Below the pieces are notes generated by a model. The model made no database searches, was not told where the DNA came from, and saw only the letters and a list, made by a program, of their open reading frames with translations. A program made the translations under genes and the position numbers. A DNA stretch of 24,577 nt from JAVVPO01 sp036655715. Its GTDB lineage: Bacteria; Bacillota; Clostridia; Lachnospirales; Cellulosilyticaceae. The DNA lies in assembly GCA_036655715.1 (NCBI GenBank), contig JAVVPO010000033.1, forward strand, positions 1 through 24,577, read 5' to 3'. Position 1 is the first letter of the stretch. Each line of letters starts with the position of its first letter. Below are positions 1 to 7,413 of the stretch, in pieces.

Positions 1-695
1 ATAGTATTAATCCTATTCTTCTCAATGGTTCTTGGGCTATAGGATTTATTGGGCTTGCTGAAACCCTTACAGCGTTAATAGGCTCCCATCATGGTGAAAG
101 TGAAGAGGCTACAGCTCTTGGCTATGACATTATTAAGTACATTCGAAGCTTTACCGACGAAACAACAAAAGAGACTCATATGAACTGGAGCTGTTATGCT
201 ACCCCAGCCGAAGGCTTAAGCGGTCATTTCATTGCTCAAGATAAAGCTAGATTTGGTATTATTTCTGGTGTGACAGATAAAGATTATTACACTAATAGTT
301 TCCACATACCTGTAGGCTATCCTATTTCTATCATTGACAAAATTCAAATAGAATCACCTTTCCACAAAATGTGTAACGCCGGCCATATTAGTTATATAGA
401 GGTAGATGGCTATCCATCTGCTAGCACTATTGAAAAAATCATAACCTATGCTTATAAACATTCAAACATTAGTTATTTAGGCATTAATTTCCACCTGAGA
501 TACTGTAAAGATTGTGGTGAGATAATCCAAGATGGTGTACAAGCTTGTCCTTGTTGTGAGAGCCTAAGTATTCAAGGCATTAGCCGTGTAACAGGTTATT
601 TAAGCCTTGATGAACGTTTTGGAGTAGGTAAGTCTGCCGAGCGTAGGGATAGAGTTTCCCATGACACGTCAAGTAGACATACTTATACAGTCTAA
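1..695 (+). CDS. nrdD: Anaerobic (class III) ribonucleoside-triphosphate reductase, C-terminal part
   Basis: The reading frame is open from the window edge (first full codon at base 3), so the N-terminal part lies outside. This is the glycyl-radical enzyme that reduces ribonucleoside triphosphates to deoxyribonucleotides without oxygen. Visible hallmarks are the segment GFIGLAETL near the edge, the stretch YATPAEGLSG just after 180, a zinc site C-x2-C then C-P-x-C (Cys codons near 504-515 and 546-557), and the C-terminal radical motif RVTGYL followed by an arginine-rich tail. The radical glycine codon is at 594-596. The stop TAA (693-695) shares its last A with the nrdG ATG, so the two genes are translationally coupled. 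The ATG at 180 is an internal methionine, not the start. Identification is firm. Confidence 0.96.
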   Translation, partial: SINPILLNGSWAIGFIGLAETLTALIGSHHGESEEATALGYDIIKYIRSFTDETTKETHMNWSCYATPAEGLSGHFIAQDKARFGIISGVTDKDYYTNSFHIPVGYPISIIDKIQIESPFHKMCNAGHISYIEVDGYPSASTIEKIITYAYKHSNISYLGINFHLRYCKDCGEIIQDGVQACPCCESLSIQGISRVTGYLSLDERFGVGKSAERRDRVSHDTSSRHTYTV

Positions 696-1183
696 TGGAT
701 ACCTTACAAGTTGCAGGATTTCTAGATCATTCTACAGTCAACGGCGACGGCTTTAGATCCACTATTTTCTTATCAGGGTGCAACCACCATTGCCCCTCTT
801 GCCACAATGAAATCATGCAACAATTTGACTATGGCGACTGTACTCCTCTTTCTATACTTATAGAGCGTATTAAGAAGAATCTCCCACTTATAGATGGTAT
901 TACCCTATCTGGAGGCGATCCGTTTGAGCAAAGTGTTTCCCTTCTTCCTCTTCTTAAGGTTATTAAATCACTCCAGTTATCTGTTTGGGTTTATACGGGC
1001 TATACTTATGAAGAATTACTTAATAATCCCTCTCACGCTCGCCTTTTGCCCTATATAGATGTTTTAGTAGATGGCAGATACATTGAGGCCCTTAAAACAG
1101 GTACTCTTAAATATATAGGTTCTTCTAACCAACGTATACTACAACTTACTGGTGGTAGAATTTCAAAGCTTTTAAGCTTCTAA
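695..1183 (+). CDS. nrdG: Anaerobic ribonucleotide reductase activating protein (radical SAM)
   Basis: NrdG uses a [4Fe-4S] cluster and S-adenosylmethionine to install the glycyl radical on NrdD. The 162-aa protein has the cluster motif C29-x3-C33-x2-C36 in the context SGCNHHCPSC, and the SAM-binding GGDPFE motif at about 73-78. Length is normal for the family. The start ATG overlaps the nrdD stop (TAATG), which supports both the start choice and an nrdDG operon. A long hairpin follows the gene. Identification is firm. Confidence 0.96.
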   Translation: MDTLQVAGFLDHSTVNGDGFRSTIFLSGCNHHCPSCHNEIMQQFDYGDCTPLSILIERIKKNLPLIDGITLSGGDPFEQSVSLLPLLKVIKSLQLSVWVYTGYTYEELLNNPSHARLLPYIDVLVDGRYIEALKTGTLKYIGSSNQRILQLTGGRISKLLSF

Positions 1184-1204
1184 ATTATTAACTATTTCAG
1201 TCTA

Positions 1205-1270
1205 TAAACATAAAGAACAGGTGGTATCTAGCAAGTTCTCTTGCTAAATACCACCTGTTCTTTATGTTTA
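1205..1270. terminator. 31-bp hairpin between convergent nrdG and YdcZ-like gene
   Basis: An inverted repeat of 31 bp (arms 1205-1235 and 1240-1270) has one C/A mismatch (left base 1228) and the four-base loop TTCT. On the plus strand it is followed by a short U-rich run (ataaattttt). It sits in the 97-nt gap between nrdG and the oppositely oriented gene, so it probably ends nrdDG transcription. The stem is longer than most intrinsic terminators. Confidence 0.75.
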
Positions 1271-1280
1271 ATAAATTTTT

Positions 1281-1718
1281 CTAACTTCTTCCCTTATCCC
1301 ATTGAAATACAACAATGCCCACTAGTATAATGCAAACGCCTACTAACTTCATCCATTCAAAAGGTACTTTCTTTTCTCCAAACCATCCGAAAATCTGAAT
1401 AAGATAAGCGCCTATCATCTGAGCAACTAATATTAGCATGGTTGCTGGCGCTGGCCCTAACTTAGAGATGGCTATGATAACCGTATAGACTATCGCTGCG
1501 CCTATGAATCCACTGAGTAAATAAATTTTATTCACGCTCTTAAGTCCTGTTAGATTGGCATCTCTTACAAAGAACAAAATAGCAAGTGCCAAAATAAGTC
1601 CACCCAATTGTTCAATGGTATTAGCAAACCATATGCCTAGTTTTTCTGTAAGCCTTGTATTCCAAACTCCCTGTATACTCATAAGTAAGCCCGAAATAAG
1701 AGCTATGATGCTTGCCAT
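1281..1718 (-). CDS. DMT-superfamily membrane protein, YdcZ/DUF606 type
   Basis: A 145-aa, almost wholly hydrophobic protein with about five predicted membrane spans (roughly 1-20, 27-48, 63-80, 87-107, 115-135). The N-terminus, with LISGLLMSIQGVWNTRL, and the small size match the YdcZ (DUF606) branch of drug/metabolite transporters. The substrate is unknown. A longer reading frame reaches 1742, but AGGAGG at 1725-1730 lies 6 nt before the ATG at 1718, so the start is 1718. It lies 64 nt downstream of asnA on the same strand with no hairpin between them, so it may be cotranscribed with asnA. Family assignment is confident; function is not. Confidence 0.85.
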   Translation of the reverse strand: MASIIALISGLLMSIQGVWNTRLTEKLGIWFANTIEQLGGLILALAILFFVRDANLTGLKSVNKIYLLSGFIGAAIVYTVIIAISKLGPAPATMLILVAQMIGAYLIQIFGWFGEKKVPFEWMKLVGVCIILVGIVVFQWDKGRS

Positions 1719-1782
1719 TTTGTACCTCCTAAGATAAATCATTAACTTACCTTAGTTTGTATCTTTTAACAATTTTTATACT

Positions 1783-2790
1783 TTAAAGCAGATGAATTCC
1801 ATTTCTTTCACAAACATCTATCATCTCATCTTGCCAAATAGAAGCCTGCACTTCTCCTATATGCGCCTTTTGTAGGAAGAACATACAAATTCTTGATTGT
1901 CCTATTCCGCCTCCTATAGTATAAGGTAATTCGCCATTTAGTAACATATGATGGAACTCTAGCTTTTCTCTTTCTTCACAATCAGCTGCTTTTAGTTGCT
2001 CTTTAAGAGATTTTTCATCTACTCTTATTCCCATAGATGATAACTCAAATGCTCTTTCTAAAACTGGATTCCAGAACAATATATCTCCATTGAGTGCCCA
2101 ATCATCATAGTCAGGTGCTCTACCATCATGTTTTTCTCCATTGCTTAAGATATCCCCAATTTGCATAATAAACACTGCCTTTTTGTCTTTGCAAATCTCA
2201 TTTTCTCTTTCTTTCCCTGTAAGATGTGGATAAGCTTGCAACAGCTCCTCAGAAGTTATAAAAGTTATTTCATCCGGTAACCACTTATCTAGCAGTGGAT
2301 ATTCATGAGCAATGAAGTTTTGCGTTTTAAGGAAGGCATTGTAGATTTTTTTAACCGTCTGTTTAAGATACTTTTCTGTTCTCATATCAGTAGTAATAAC
2401 TTTTTCCCAATCCCATTGATCTACATAGATAGAATGTAAATTATCAAGCTCTTCGTCACGTCTTATAGCATTCATATCTGTGTAAAGTCCTTCATCTACC
2501 CCGAATTTATAACGCGCCAAAGCCATACGTTTCCACTTAGCTAAAGAGTGAACTATTTCAGCCGTTTCATGATTATCATCTAATATATCAAATGCTACAG
2601 CTCTTTCACTACCATTTAAGTTATCATTAAGCCCAGTGTGTGGCTTAACAAATAGTGGTGCTGAAACACGGGTAAGGTAAAGCTCATAAGCTAATGCACT
2701 TTCAAAGTAATCCTTTAGTTTTTTAATAGCTACTTCTGTTTCACGAAGGTCTAATTTGGCTTCATAGCCTTTAGGGATAATTAATTGCAT
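1783..2790 (-). CDS. asnA: Aspartate-ammonia ligase (asparagine synthetase A)
   Basis: AsnA makes asparagine from aspartate, ammonia and ATP, and resembles a class II aminoacyl-tRNA synthetase core. The approx. 335-aa protein is colinear with the family: N-terminal IIPKGYEA, then SAPLFV and a LNGSERAV-type segment, a central WDWEK stretch, and the C-terminal GGGIGQSR motif of class II synthetase folds. An in-frame GTG at 2799 overlaps the ribosome site. The ATG at 2790 has AAGGAG (2799-2804) 8 nt upstream and is preferred. A T-box leader lies directly upstream, so expression should rise when uncharged tRNA accumulates, presumably tRNA-Asn. Confidence 0.96.
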   Translation of the reverse strand: MQLIIPKGYEAKLDLRETEVAIKKLKDYFESALAYELYLTRVSAPLFVKPHTGLNDNLNGSERAVAFDILDDNHETAEIVHSLAKWKRMALARYKFGVDEGLYTDMNAIRRDEELDNLHSIYVDQWDWEKVITTDMRTEKYLKQTVKKIYNAFLKTQNFIAHEYPLLDKWLPDEITFITSEELLQAYPHLTGKERENEICKDKKAVFIMQIGDILSNGEKHDGRAPDYDDWALNGDILFWNPVLERAFELSSMGIRVDEKSLKEQLKAADCEEREKLEFHHMLLNGELPYTIGGGIGQSRICMFFLQKAHIGEVQASIWQDEMIDVCERNGIHLL

Positions 2791-2818
2791 AATACTCACT
2801 CCTTTTAATTTTTAGATA

Positions 2819-2862
2819 CAAAAAAACCTCCGCCTTTATAATAATATAAAGGGACGAAGGTT
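2819..2862 (-). terminator. Intrinsic terminator of the T-box switch
   Basis: Minus-strand hairpin: AACCTTCG...CCTTTATA, loop TTAT, TATAAAGG...CGGAGGTT, then a run of U. The 5' arm is next to the T-box core, so pairing of the core with tRNA would favour an antiterminator over this stem. Confidence 0.88.
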
Positions 2863-3114
2863 ACTCGCGTTGCCACCCTGATTGACCTATTAGCTAGATC
2901 CTCTTAGTAACGTACAGAAATTTTTCGATACGTTTTAGATATAACGGTCTAAACCCGTCTAAGCCTACTAGGATACTCCTTTCGGTTAGCTGCTCCAAGA
3001 TGTTCTTCAGCAATATCCCTGCTACTGGTTTTCAGCTTCCCCAGCTCTCTGTGAGTTTTGACTATTACTTACTCTTCTTATCATCACTTTTAAATACGAT
3101 ATAATTTAAATATA
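2819..3114 (-). promoter_or_regulatory. T-box riboswitch leader of asnA
   Basis: On the minus strand the leader carries the conserved T-box core AGGGTGGCAACGCG (2866-2879), whose bulge pairs with the NCCA end of uncharged tRNA. Upstream are Stem I-like features: an AGTAAGTAA segment, the apical AGAGAGCTGGGG and AGGGATATTGCTGAA segments, then TTGGAG. A Stem III-like hairpin (ACGG...CCGT, near 2945-2965) follows. The AAC triplet at 2985-2987 sits where a specifier codon is expected and would match tRNA-Asn, in keeping with asnA. I could not fold Stem I fully, so the specifier is an inference. The 3' part forms the terminator/antiterminator switch. Confidence 0.93.
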
Positions 3115-3120
3115 AATTGA

Positions 3121-3149
3121 ATTATAAATAAGTTTAGTTTTTTTGTCAA
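3121..3149 (-). promoter_or_regulatory. Sigma-A promoter of the asnA T-box transcript
   Basis: Minus strand: a perfect -35 TTGACA (3144-3149), 17-nt spacer and a perfect -10 TATAAT (3121-3126). Transcription should begin near 3114, just before the T-box leader. The match to consensus is exact in both hexamers. Confidence 0.9.
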
Positions 3150-3161
3150 TCATATTTCGAT

Positions 3162-3878
3162 TTATTTGTAAAATGGTAAAAATTCATTCCAATCTAATGG
3201 TTCCTGGGTATAATTTGCTTCTATATAGGCAATAAATCTTACTTCTATTCCCTCTATATGTTCTGTCAGTTTGTCAGTAAGTGACTCTCTATCACCTATT
3301 TCTAACAATCTTACTATTTCTCTATGTTCTTCTATATCAGATTTTCTTGATTCTACCAAATGATAGATATACATAAGATATCGTTCTACTGTGACAAAAA
3401 TATTTCTATACGTATCACTTAATTGCGCATTACAGGCACTATCACAAATCAACTCATGAAATAGTCTATCATATCTACTAAAGCTGAAAATATCTTCTTC
3501 ATTTTCCATCTTGTTTATTAAATACTTCATCTTATCAATTTGAGCGTCTATTTCATTTGTAGCTATACGTGCGATACTCCCTATTTCAAGTATCTTTCTA
3601 AGTTCAAAAATCATTTTCATTTCTTTTAAACTTAAAGTCGTTACAAGAGCTCCCTTGTTTCTTATACAGGTAACTAGTTTTCCTGCCTCAAGCTGTATAA
3701 GCGCCTCTCTTACTGGAATTAAACTTACATCAAACTGCTTGGCTATTTCATCCTGCTTTAACTGTACTCCCCCCCGAAATTGTCCATGTAAAATGGCTTC
3801 TTTTAAAGCTTCAGCAATAAGGTCTGGCATGTTTTTATAACTTTGCATCTTATTAGTCGAAAACGTTTGAATATTCAT
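3162..3878 (-). CDS. GntR-family transcriptional regulator with FCD ligand domain
   Basis: An N-terminal winged helix (about residues 17-85, with LKQDEIAKQFDVSLIPVREAL as recognition region) is followed by an all-helical FCD domain. The FCD metal/ligand residues are all present: D137, H141, H185 and H207. Members usually respond to small organic acids or sugar acids; the ligand here is unknown. The start is uncertain. The first ATG (3878) has no ribosome site, and an extended -10 (TGG-TATAAT, -10 at 3885-3890) would place the RNA start almost on that ATG. Met11 (3848) or Met17 (3830) may therefore be used instead, or the mRNA may be leaderless. It follows tcdA by 59 nt. Confidence 0.9.
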   Translation of the reverse strand: MNIQTFSTNKMQSYKNMPDLIAEALKEAILHGQFRGGVQLKQDEIAKQFDVSLIPVREALIQLEAGKLVTCIRNKGALVTTLSLKEMKMIFELRKILEIGSIARIATNEIDAQIDKMKYLINKMENEEDIFSFSRYDRLFHELICDSACNAQLSDTYRNIFVTVERYLMYIYHLVESRKSDIEEHREIVRLLEIGDRESLTDKLTEHIEGIEVRFIAYIEANYTQEPLDWNEFLPFYK

Positions 3879-3937
3879 AAAAATATTATACCAAATTATA
3901 TCGTTATTTTATATAATATACTTTATATTTCTAATAA

Positions 3938-4684
3938 TTATTTATTTATCAAATCTTTCACAACTTCACTGGCTATAATAAGTCCTGCCACTGATGGAAC
4001 AAAAGCGACGCTTCCTGGTGTCTGCCTTCTTTTACTTAGAATACCTCCAGCTGCTACAGGCTCTTTGTTTTCTTTCTTATTTTGAGGCACAATCGGTGTT
4101 AAAGGTTGTTCTTTTGAATACACGACTTTTAATTTCTTTACACGTCTTTCTTTAAGTTCTTTTCTAAGTACTTTTGCAAGTGGACAGACTGACGTCTTAT
4201 AAATATCTGTTATTTCAAATCTTGTAGGATCTAGTTTATTTCCTGCTCCCATTGAACTCATGATAGGTATATCACGCTTTTTGGCCTCTACAATAAGGTC
4301 AATCTTAGCCGTAACCATATCAATAGCGTCTACAATATAATCTGCCTCATACGCAAAGAATTCTTCTCTTGTTTCTGGCAGATATAACTTATTAAGTGTA
4401 ATGACTTCACACTCTTCACTAATTTTCTTGATGCGTTCTTTCATTGCCTCTACTTTTGGCATACCTATTGTATCCAAAGTTGCTGGTAACTGCCTATTGA
4501 TATTACTCATGGCTACTACGTCTGCATCGATAAGAATAAGTTTACCTACACCACTTCTAGCTAAAGCTTCTACTACAAATGACCCTACTCCGCCTACTCC
4601 AAATACCATGACTGTACTTTTTTCTAATTGATTTAATCCCTCTGTACCTATTAATAATTCTGTTCTTGAAAATTTATGTTCCAT
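3938..4684 (-). CDS. tcdA: tRNA threonylcarbamoyladenosine dehydratase (ThiF/E1-like)
   Basis: TcdA cyclises N6-threonylcarbamoyladenosine at position 37 of tRNAs in an ATP-dependent reaction. The 248-aa protein has the E1/ThiF Rossmann nucleotide site GVGGVGS (29-35), IDAD (53-56), the NINRQ motif (62-66), VDAIDMVTAK (about 119-128) and the family-typical SVCPLAK segment with C168. The C-terminal PGSVAFVPSVAGLIIA stretch is also characteristic. AAGGAG lies 9 nt before the ATG. It is divergent from the TetR gene and has its own promoter. Other E1-like proteins (MoeB, ThiF) lack the SVCPLAK context, so TcdA is the best call. Confidence 0.93.
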   Translation of the reverse strand: MEHKFSRTELLIGTEGLNQLEKSTVMVFGVGGVGSFVVEALARSGVGKLILIDADVVAMSNINRQLPATLDTIGMPKVEAMKERIKKISEECEVITLNKLYLPETREEFFAYEADYIVDAIDMVTAKIDLIVEAKKRDIPIMSSMGAGNKLDPTRFEITDIYKTSVCPLAKVLRKELKERRVKKLKVVYSKEQPLTPIVPQNKKENKEPVAAGGILSKRRQTPGSVAFVPSVAGLIIASEVVKDLINK

Positions 4685-4718
4685 ATCATTATTCTCCTTA
4701 GTCTATCTTTACTCCCTT

Positions 4719-4747
4719 ATTATAACATTGTATAAAATAGTTGTTAA
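4719..4747 (-). promoter_or_regulatory. Promoter of tcdA, overlapping the tetR -35 element
   Basis: Minus strand: -35 TTAACA (4742-4747), 17-nt spacer, -10 TATAAT (4719-4724). The -35 hexamer occupies nearly the same bases as the -35 of the divergent TetR promoter. Confidence 0.7.
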
Positions 4748-4770
4748 GGCTTTAAAATGTAGTATATAAT
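4741..4770 (+). promoter_or_regulatory. Promoter of the TetR-family gene
   Basis: Plus strand: -35 TTGTTA (4741-4746), 18-nt spacer, -10 TATAAT (4765-4770), then GGAGG and the ATG at 4792. The short leader fits a directly transcribed regulator gene. Confidence 0.7.
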
Positions 4771-4791
4771 AAAGTTTGGAGGTGTATCTTT

Positions 4792-5397
4792 ATGCCAAAA
4801 ATTATACATGATTTAGATAAGCGTATTGAAAAAGCTGCTATTACGCTTTTTAGTGAACATGATTTTAATGAAGTTGATATGAAAATGATTGCTAAGTCCT
4901 GTCAAATTGCCGTTGGAACACTTTATAATTATTATCCTAATAAGAAACAGTTATTTATTAATGTCCTTTTAACAAGTTGGGAATCTACAGCACTTACTTT
5001 AGATAAAATTTATGATGCTGAACTTTCTCCTGAGGAGAAATTGTCTTATAGTATTGAAGTTTTGTATGATGATATGACAAAAAGAAAAGGTATGGGAAAA
5101 CATATTTATGAAATTTTAGCTAATTATGAAATGGAAGAAGAACTAACAGAAATTTTTCATATTATATTTTTTAAAATCGAACGTCTTTTTGAGGAATTTC
5201 AGAAAAAAAGTTTTTCTTTCAACTGTGAGTTTATGAATATAAGACTTACAAAATCTTTGATTGTTGTCATTCAAAATACTTTTACGTCTTATCCTGATGC
5301 GAGAGAAGATAATCTTCACTTTATCCAGGACTTTTTCTATAATTCTATGCACGTAGATATGAGCTTAAAGACGACTTACTTAGAACACCAAATATAA
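4792..5397 (+). CDS. TetR/AcrR-family transcriptional regulator
   Basis: A 201-aa protein with a typical N-terminal TetR helix-turn-helix (about residues 8-55: AAITLFSEHDFNEVDMKMIA, then IAVGTLYNYYPNKKQLF). The C-terminal ligand and dimer domain is divergent and gives no clue to the effector. GGAGG lies upstream of the ATG at a normal distance. The gene stands alone on the plus strand, divergent from tcdA, with a terminator hairpin behind it. No efflux pump or other obvious target is adjacent; tcdA shares its promoter region. Family is certain, target unknown. Confidence 0.92.
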   Translation: MPKIIHDLDKRIEKAAITLFSEHDFNEVDMKMIAKSCQIAVGTLYNYYPNKKQLFINVLLTSWESTALTLDKIYDAELSPEEKLSYSIEVLYDDMTKRKGMGKHIYEILANYEMEEELTEIFHIIFFKIERLFEEFQKKSFSFNCEFMNIRLTKSLIVVIQNTFTSYPDAREDNLHFIQDFFYNSMHVDMSLKTTYLEHQI

Positions 5398-5401
5398 AAA
5401 T

Positions 5402-5465
5402 AAAGGGATAGTCCAATCATCGATACCTGCCAATCTAGCTTATCGGTGATTTGGATTATCCCTTT
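5402..5465. terminator. Bidirectional terminator between tetR and ung
   Basis: Imperfect inverted repeat: left arm AAAGGGATAGTCCAA...TCGATA (5402-5424), right arm TATCGGTGATTTGGATTATCCC (from 5440), then TTTTAATTT on the plus strand. It lies between convergent genes. Confidence 0.75.
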
Positions 5466-5518
5466 TAATTTATGAACAAATGTGGTATCTAATACTTTGT
5501 ATAGGTACCATTACATCT

Positions 5519-6193
5519 TTATAGATTAGGTATTTGCCAATCTATTGGTGTTTTGCCCTCATTTTGTAGGATTTCGTTTGCTTTTTTGAAATGATCACTT
5601 CCGAAGAAGCCTCTGTGGGCTGAAAGTGGGCTTGGGTGTGGTGCTTCTAGGATATGGTGGTTCGGATTGGTAATGAGGGCTGCTTTTTTTCTAGCTGGTG
5701 CTCCCCATAACATGAAGATAATGCTTTCTTCTCTTTCATTCAAGAGGGTAATCACTTTATCTGTGAAGATTTCCCAACCGATATCTTTGTGTGATTGTGG
5801 CTGACCTGCTCTAACGGTTAGGACTGTGTTTAGGAGAAGTACTCCTTGTTTTGCCCAGTTCATTAGGTAGCCGTTATTAGGTATGTCACAGCCTAAAGTG
5901 GCGTGTAGTTCTTTATAGATATTTTGCAGCGATGGTGGTGTTGGTATATTAGGACTTACAGAAAAAGCCATGCCATGGGCTTGATTAGGTCCATGATAAG
6001 GGTCTTGACCTAGTATCACAATTTTAGTTTCTTTGTAGCCTGTTGCTTTTAAGGCATTAAAAATATCATGCATATCTGGATAAATAGCATAACTTGCATA
6101 TTCTGCTTTTAATACCTCTCTTAGTTTTAAATAATAAGGTTTTGCAAATTCCTCTTCTAAGTACGTATCCCACTCATTATTAAATAGTATCAT
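5519..6193 (-). CDS. ung: Uracil-DNA glycosylase (family 1)
   Basis: Ung removes uracil from DNA as the first step of base excision repair. The 224-aa protein has the water-activating motif GQDPYHG (62-68, general base D64), the FSVSPNIPTPPSL segment that holds the DNA backbone, the uracil-recognising Asn in LLLNTVLTV, and the HPSPLSAHRGF DNA-intercalation loop with catalytic H186. Length is normal. GAGGAG lies 5 nt before the ATG. It is last in a probable three-gene run with the YitT-like and GIY-YIG genes, separated by 18-nt gaps. Confidence 0.97.
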   Translation of the reverse strand: MILFNNEWDTYLEEEFAKPYYLKLREVLKAEYASYAIYPDMHDIFNALKATGYKETKIVILGQDPYHGPNQAHGMAFSVSPNIPTPPSLQNIYKELHATLGCDIPNNGYLMNWAKQGVLLLNTVLTVRAGQPQSHKDIGWEIFTDKVITLLNEREESIIFMLWGAPARKKAALITNPNHHILEAPHPSPLSAHRGFFGSDHFKKANEILQNEGKTPIDWQIPNL

Positions 6194-6211
6194 ATAGTCT
6201 CCTCTATCTTT

Positions 6212-7069
6212 TTAAATATTCTTACCAAACCCCTCACCCATTACTTCATGTAAGTTTTGAACTGTCATAAAAGCATTGACATCTGTTTTTTGTACATGTT
6301 GTTTGATGAGTATAAATTCTTTTCGTCCTACTACTGTTGTAATGACCTTTTTAGTCTCTTTACTATAAGCTCCCTCAGCTTTATAAATAGTTGCTCCTCG
6401 TTCTAGGTCTTCTAAAATATATTTATTGATCTCCTCGCAGGATGCTTCGCTACTAGGTATAATCATCATATATTTCTCTACATTAAACCCTGAAATAAAG
6501 AAGTCAATCATAACACCTGTTCCTAGTACTCCTAGTGCAGCATATAATCCTTTTTCAATACCAAAAGTTCCTATTGCCAAGATTACTACAACTGCATCTG
6601 CAATTAATAAACTAACTCCTATGTTAAGCTGTGTATACTTTGAAATAATTTTAGCTATGATATCCGTTCCACCCGAAGATGCCCCTTGACTAAAGACAAT
6701 GGCTTGCCCAAGGGATATACAGAGTATACCAAATATTAATATAACTAAACTATCCTCACTTAATGGTGCTATATTTGGGGTAATGGTTTCATAAATCCTG
6801 GTTGCAATAACAATAGATAAACTAGAAGAAATACTTCTAATACCAAAATTTTTACCTAGTACTACAAATCCTATGATAAACATTATCGCATCTAAACACA
6901 GAATAATCAAACTGATAGGTACCTTTGTCAAAAAACTTTGCACTACAATAGCTAGCCCACTTATTCCTCCTGCCGCTAACTGCGCTGGTGCCCAGAAGTA
7001 ATAAATACCTGCAGCAATAATAAGTGACCCTAAAAATATCTTGAGATATCCCATAATTGTTTTTTTCAT
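6212..7069 (-). CDS. YitT-family membrane protein (DUF161 + DUF2179)
   Basis: A 285-aa protein with an N-terminal block of five to six membrane spans (about residues 7-200). This block contains the family-typical AAGIYYFWAPAQLAAGGISGLA and a GASSGGTDI segment. A soluble C-terminal DUF2179 domain follows (about 200-285, with KVITTVVGRKEF and VMGEGFGK). Function is not established for the family; transport or membrane sensing is only a guess. AGGAGG lies 7 nt before the ATG. The gene sits between the GIY-YIG gene (18 nt upstream) and ung (18 nt downstream). Confidence 0.92.
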   Translation of the reverse strand: MKKTIMGYLKIFLGSLIIAAGIYYFWAPAQLAAGGISGLAIVVQSFLTKVPISLIILCLDAIMFIIGFVVLGKNFGIRSISSSLSIVIATRIYETITPNIAPLSEDSLVILIFGILCISLGQAIVFSQGASSGGTDIIAKIISKYTQLNIGVSLLIADAVVVILAIGTFGIEKGLYAALGVLGTGVMIDFFISGFNVEKYMMIIPSSEASCEEINKYILEDLERGATIYKAEGAYSKETKKVITTVVGRKEFILIKQHVQKTDVNAFMTVQNLHEVMGEGFGKNI

Positions 7070-7087
7070 GCTTTTACCTCCTATATT

Positions 7088-7333
7088 TTATTCCTCTTTT
7101 TGGATGAGGATTTCTTTTTGTTTTCTAGAAAGCTGTTTAATAGCATATTCTCTTTTCATTGCTTCACTCTTAGTTTGACTCTCTTCTATATACACAAGGT
7201 GTACAGGTACCCTACACCTTGTGTATTTGGCTCCCTTACCCTCATTATGTGCTTTTATTCTCTTTTCTATGTTACAAGTATATCCTGTATAATAAGTTTT
7301 GTCTTTACATTCTACAATATATGTATAATACAA
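7088..7333 (-). CDS. GIY-YIG nuclease superfamily protein, UPF0213/YhbQ type
   Basis: This 81-aa single-domain protein carries the GIY-YIG signature as YTYIV (3-7) and YTGYT (15-19), with the conserved arginine R25, H29 and the metal-binding glutamate E62 (in REYAIK). Small stand-alone members like this are common in bacteria; some have weak DNA-nicking activity, but the physiological role is unclear. The start is TTG at 7333, supported by AAGGAG (7342-7347) 8 nt upstream; no ATG lies in a suitable place. It is the first gene of the GIY-YIG, YitT, ung run. Confidence 0.9.
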   Translation of the reverse strand: MYYTYIVECKDKTYYTGYTCNIEKRIKAHNEGKGAKYTRCRVPVHLVYIEESQTKSEAMKREYAIKQLSRKQKEILIQKEE

Positions 7334-7413
7334 TTTCCCATCTCCTTACATATTTCAGTTTATTAGGCATAAAATATAAAGTACACATTCACCTATCTGT
7401 AAGGAGGTAAAAT

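Noticed and set aside
180..695. ATG at 180 as the start of a separate 171-aa gene
   Set aside because: The frame is open to the window edge and the upstream residues match NrdD, so this is an internal methionine.
4401..4631. Plus-strand ORF inside tcdA
   Set aside because: It is an antisense shadow of the conserved Rossmann region, with no independent signals.
5488..5512. Small inverted repeat after ung (TGGTATCTA/TAGGTACCA)
   Set aside because: The stem is short and imperfect with no U-run; the hairpin at 5402-5465 is the better terminator.
7100..7410. Plus-strand ORFs opposite the GIY-YIG gene
   Set aside because: They are antisense to a conserved protein with an intact active site, and lack good ribosome sites.
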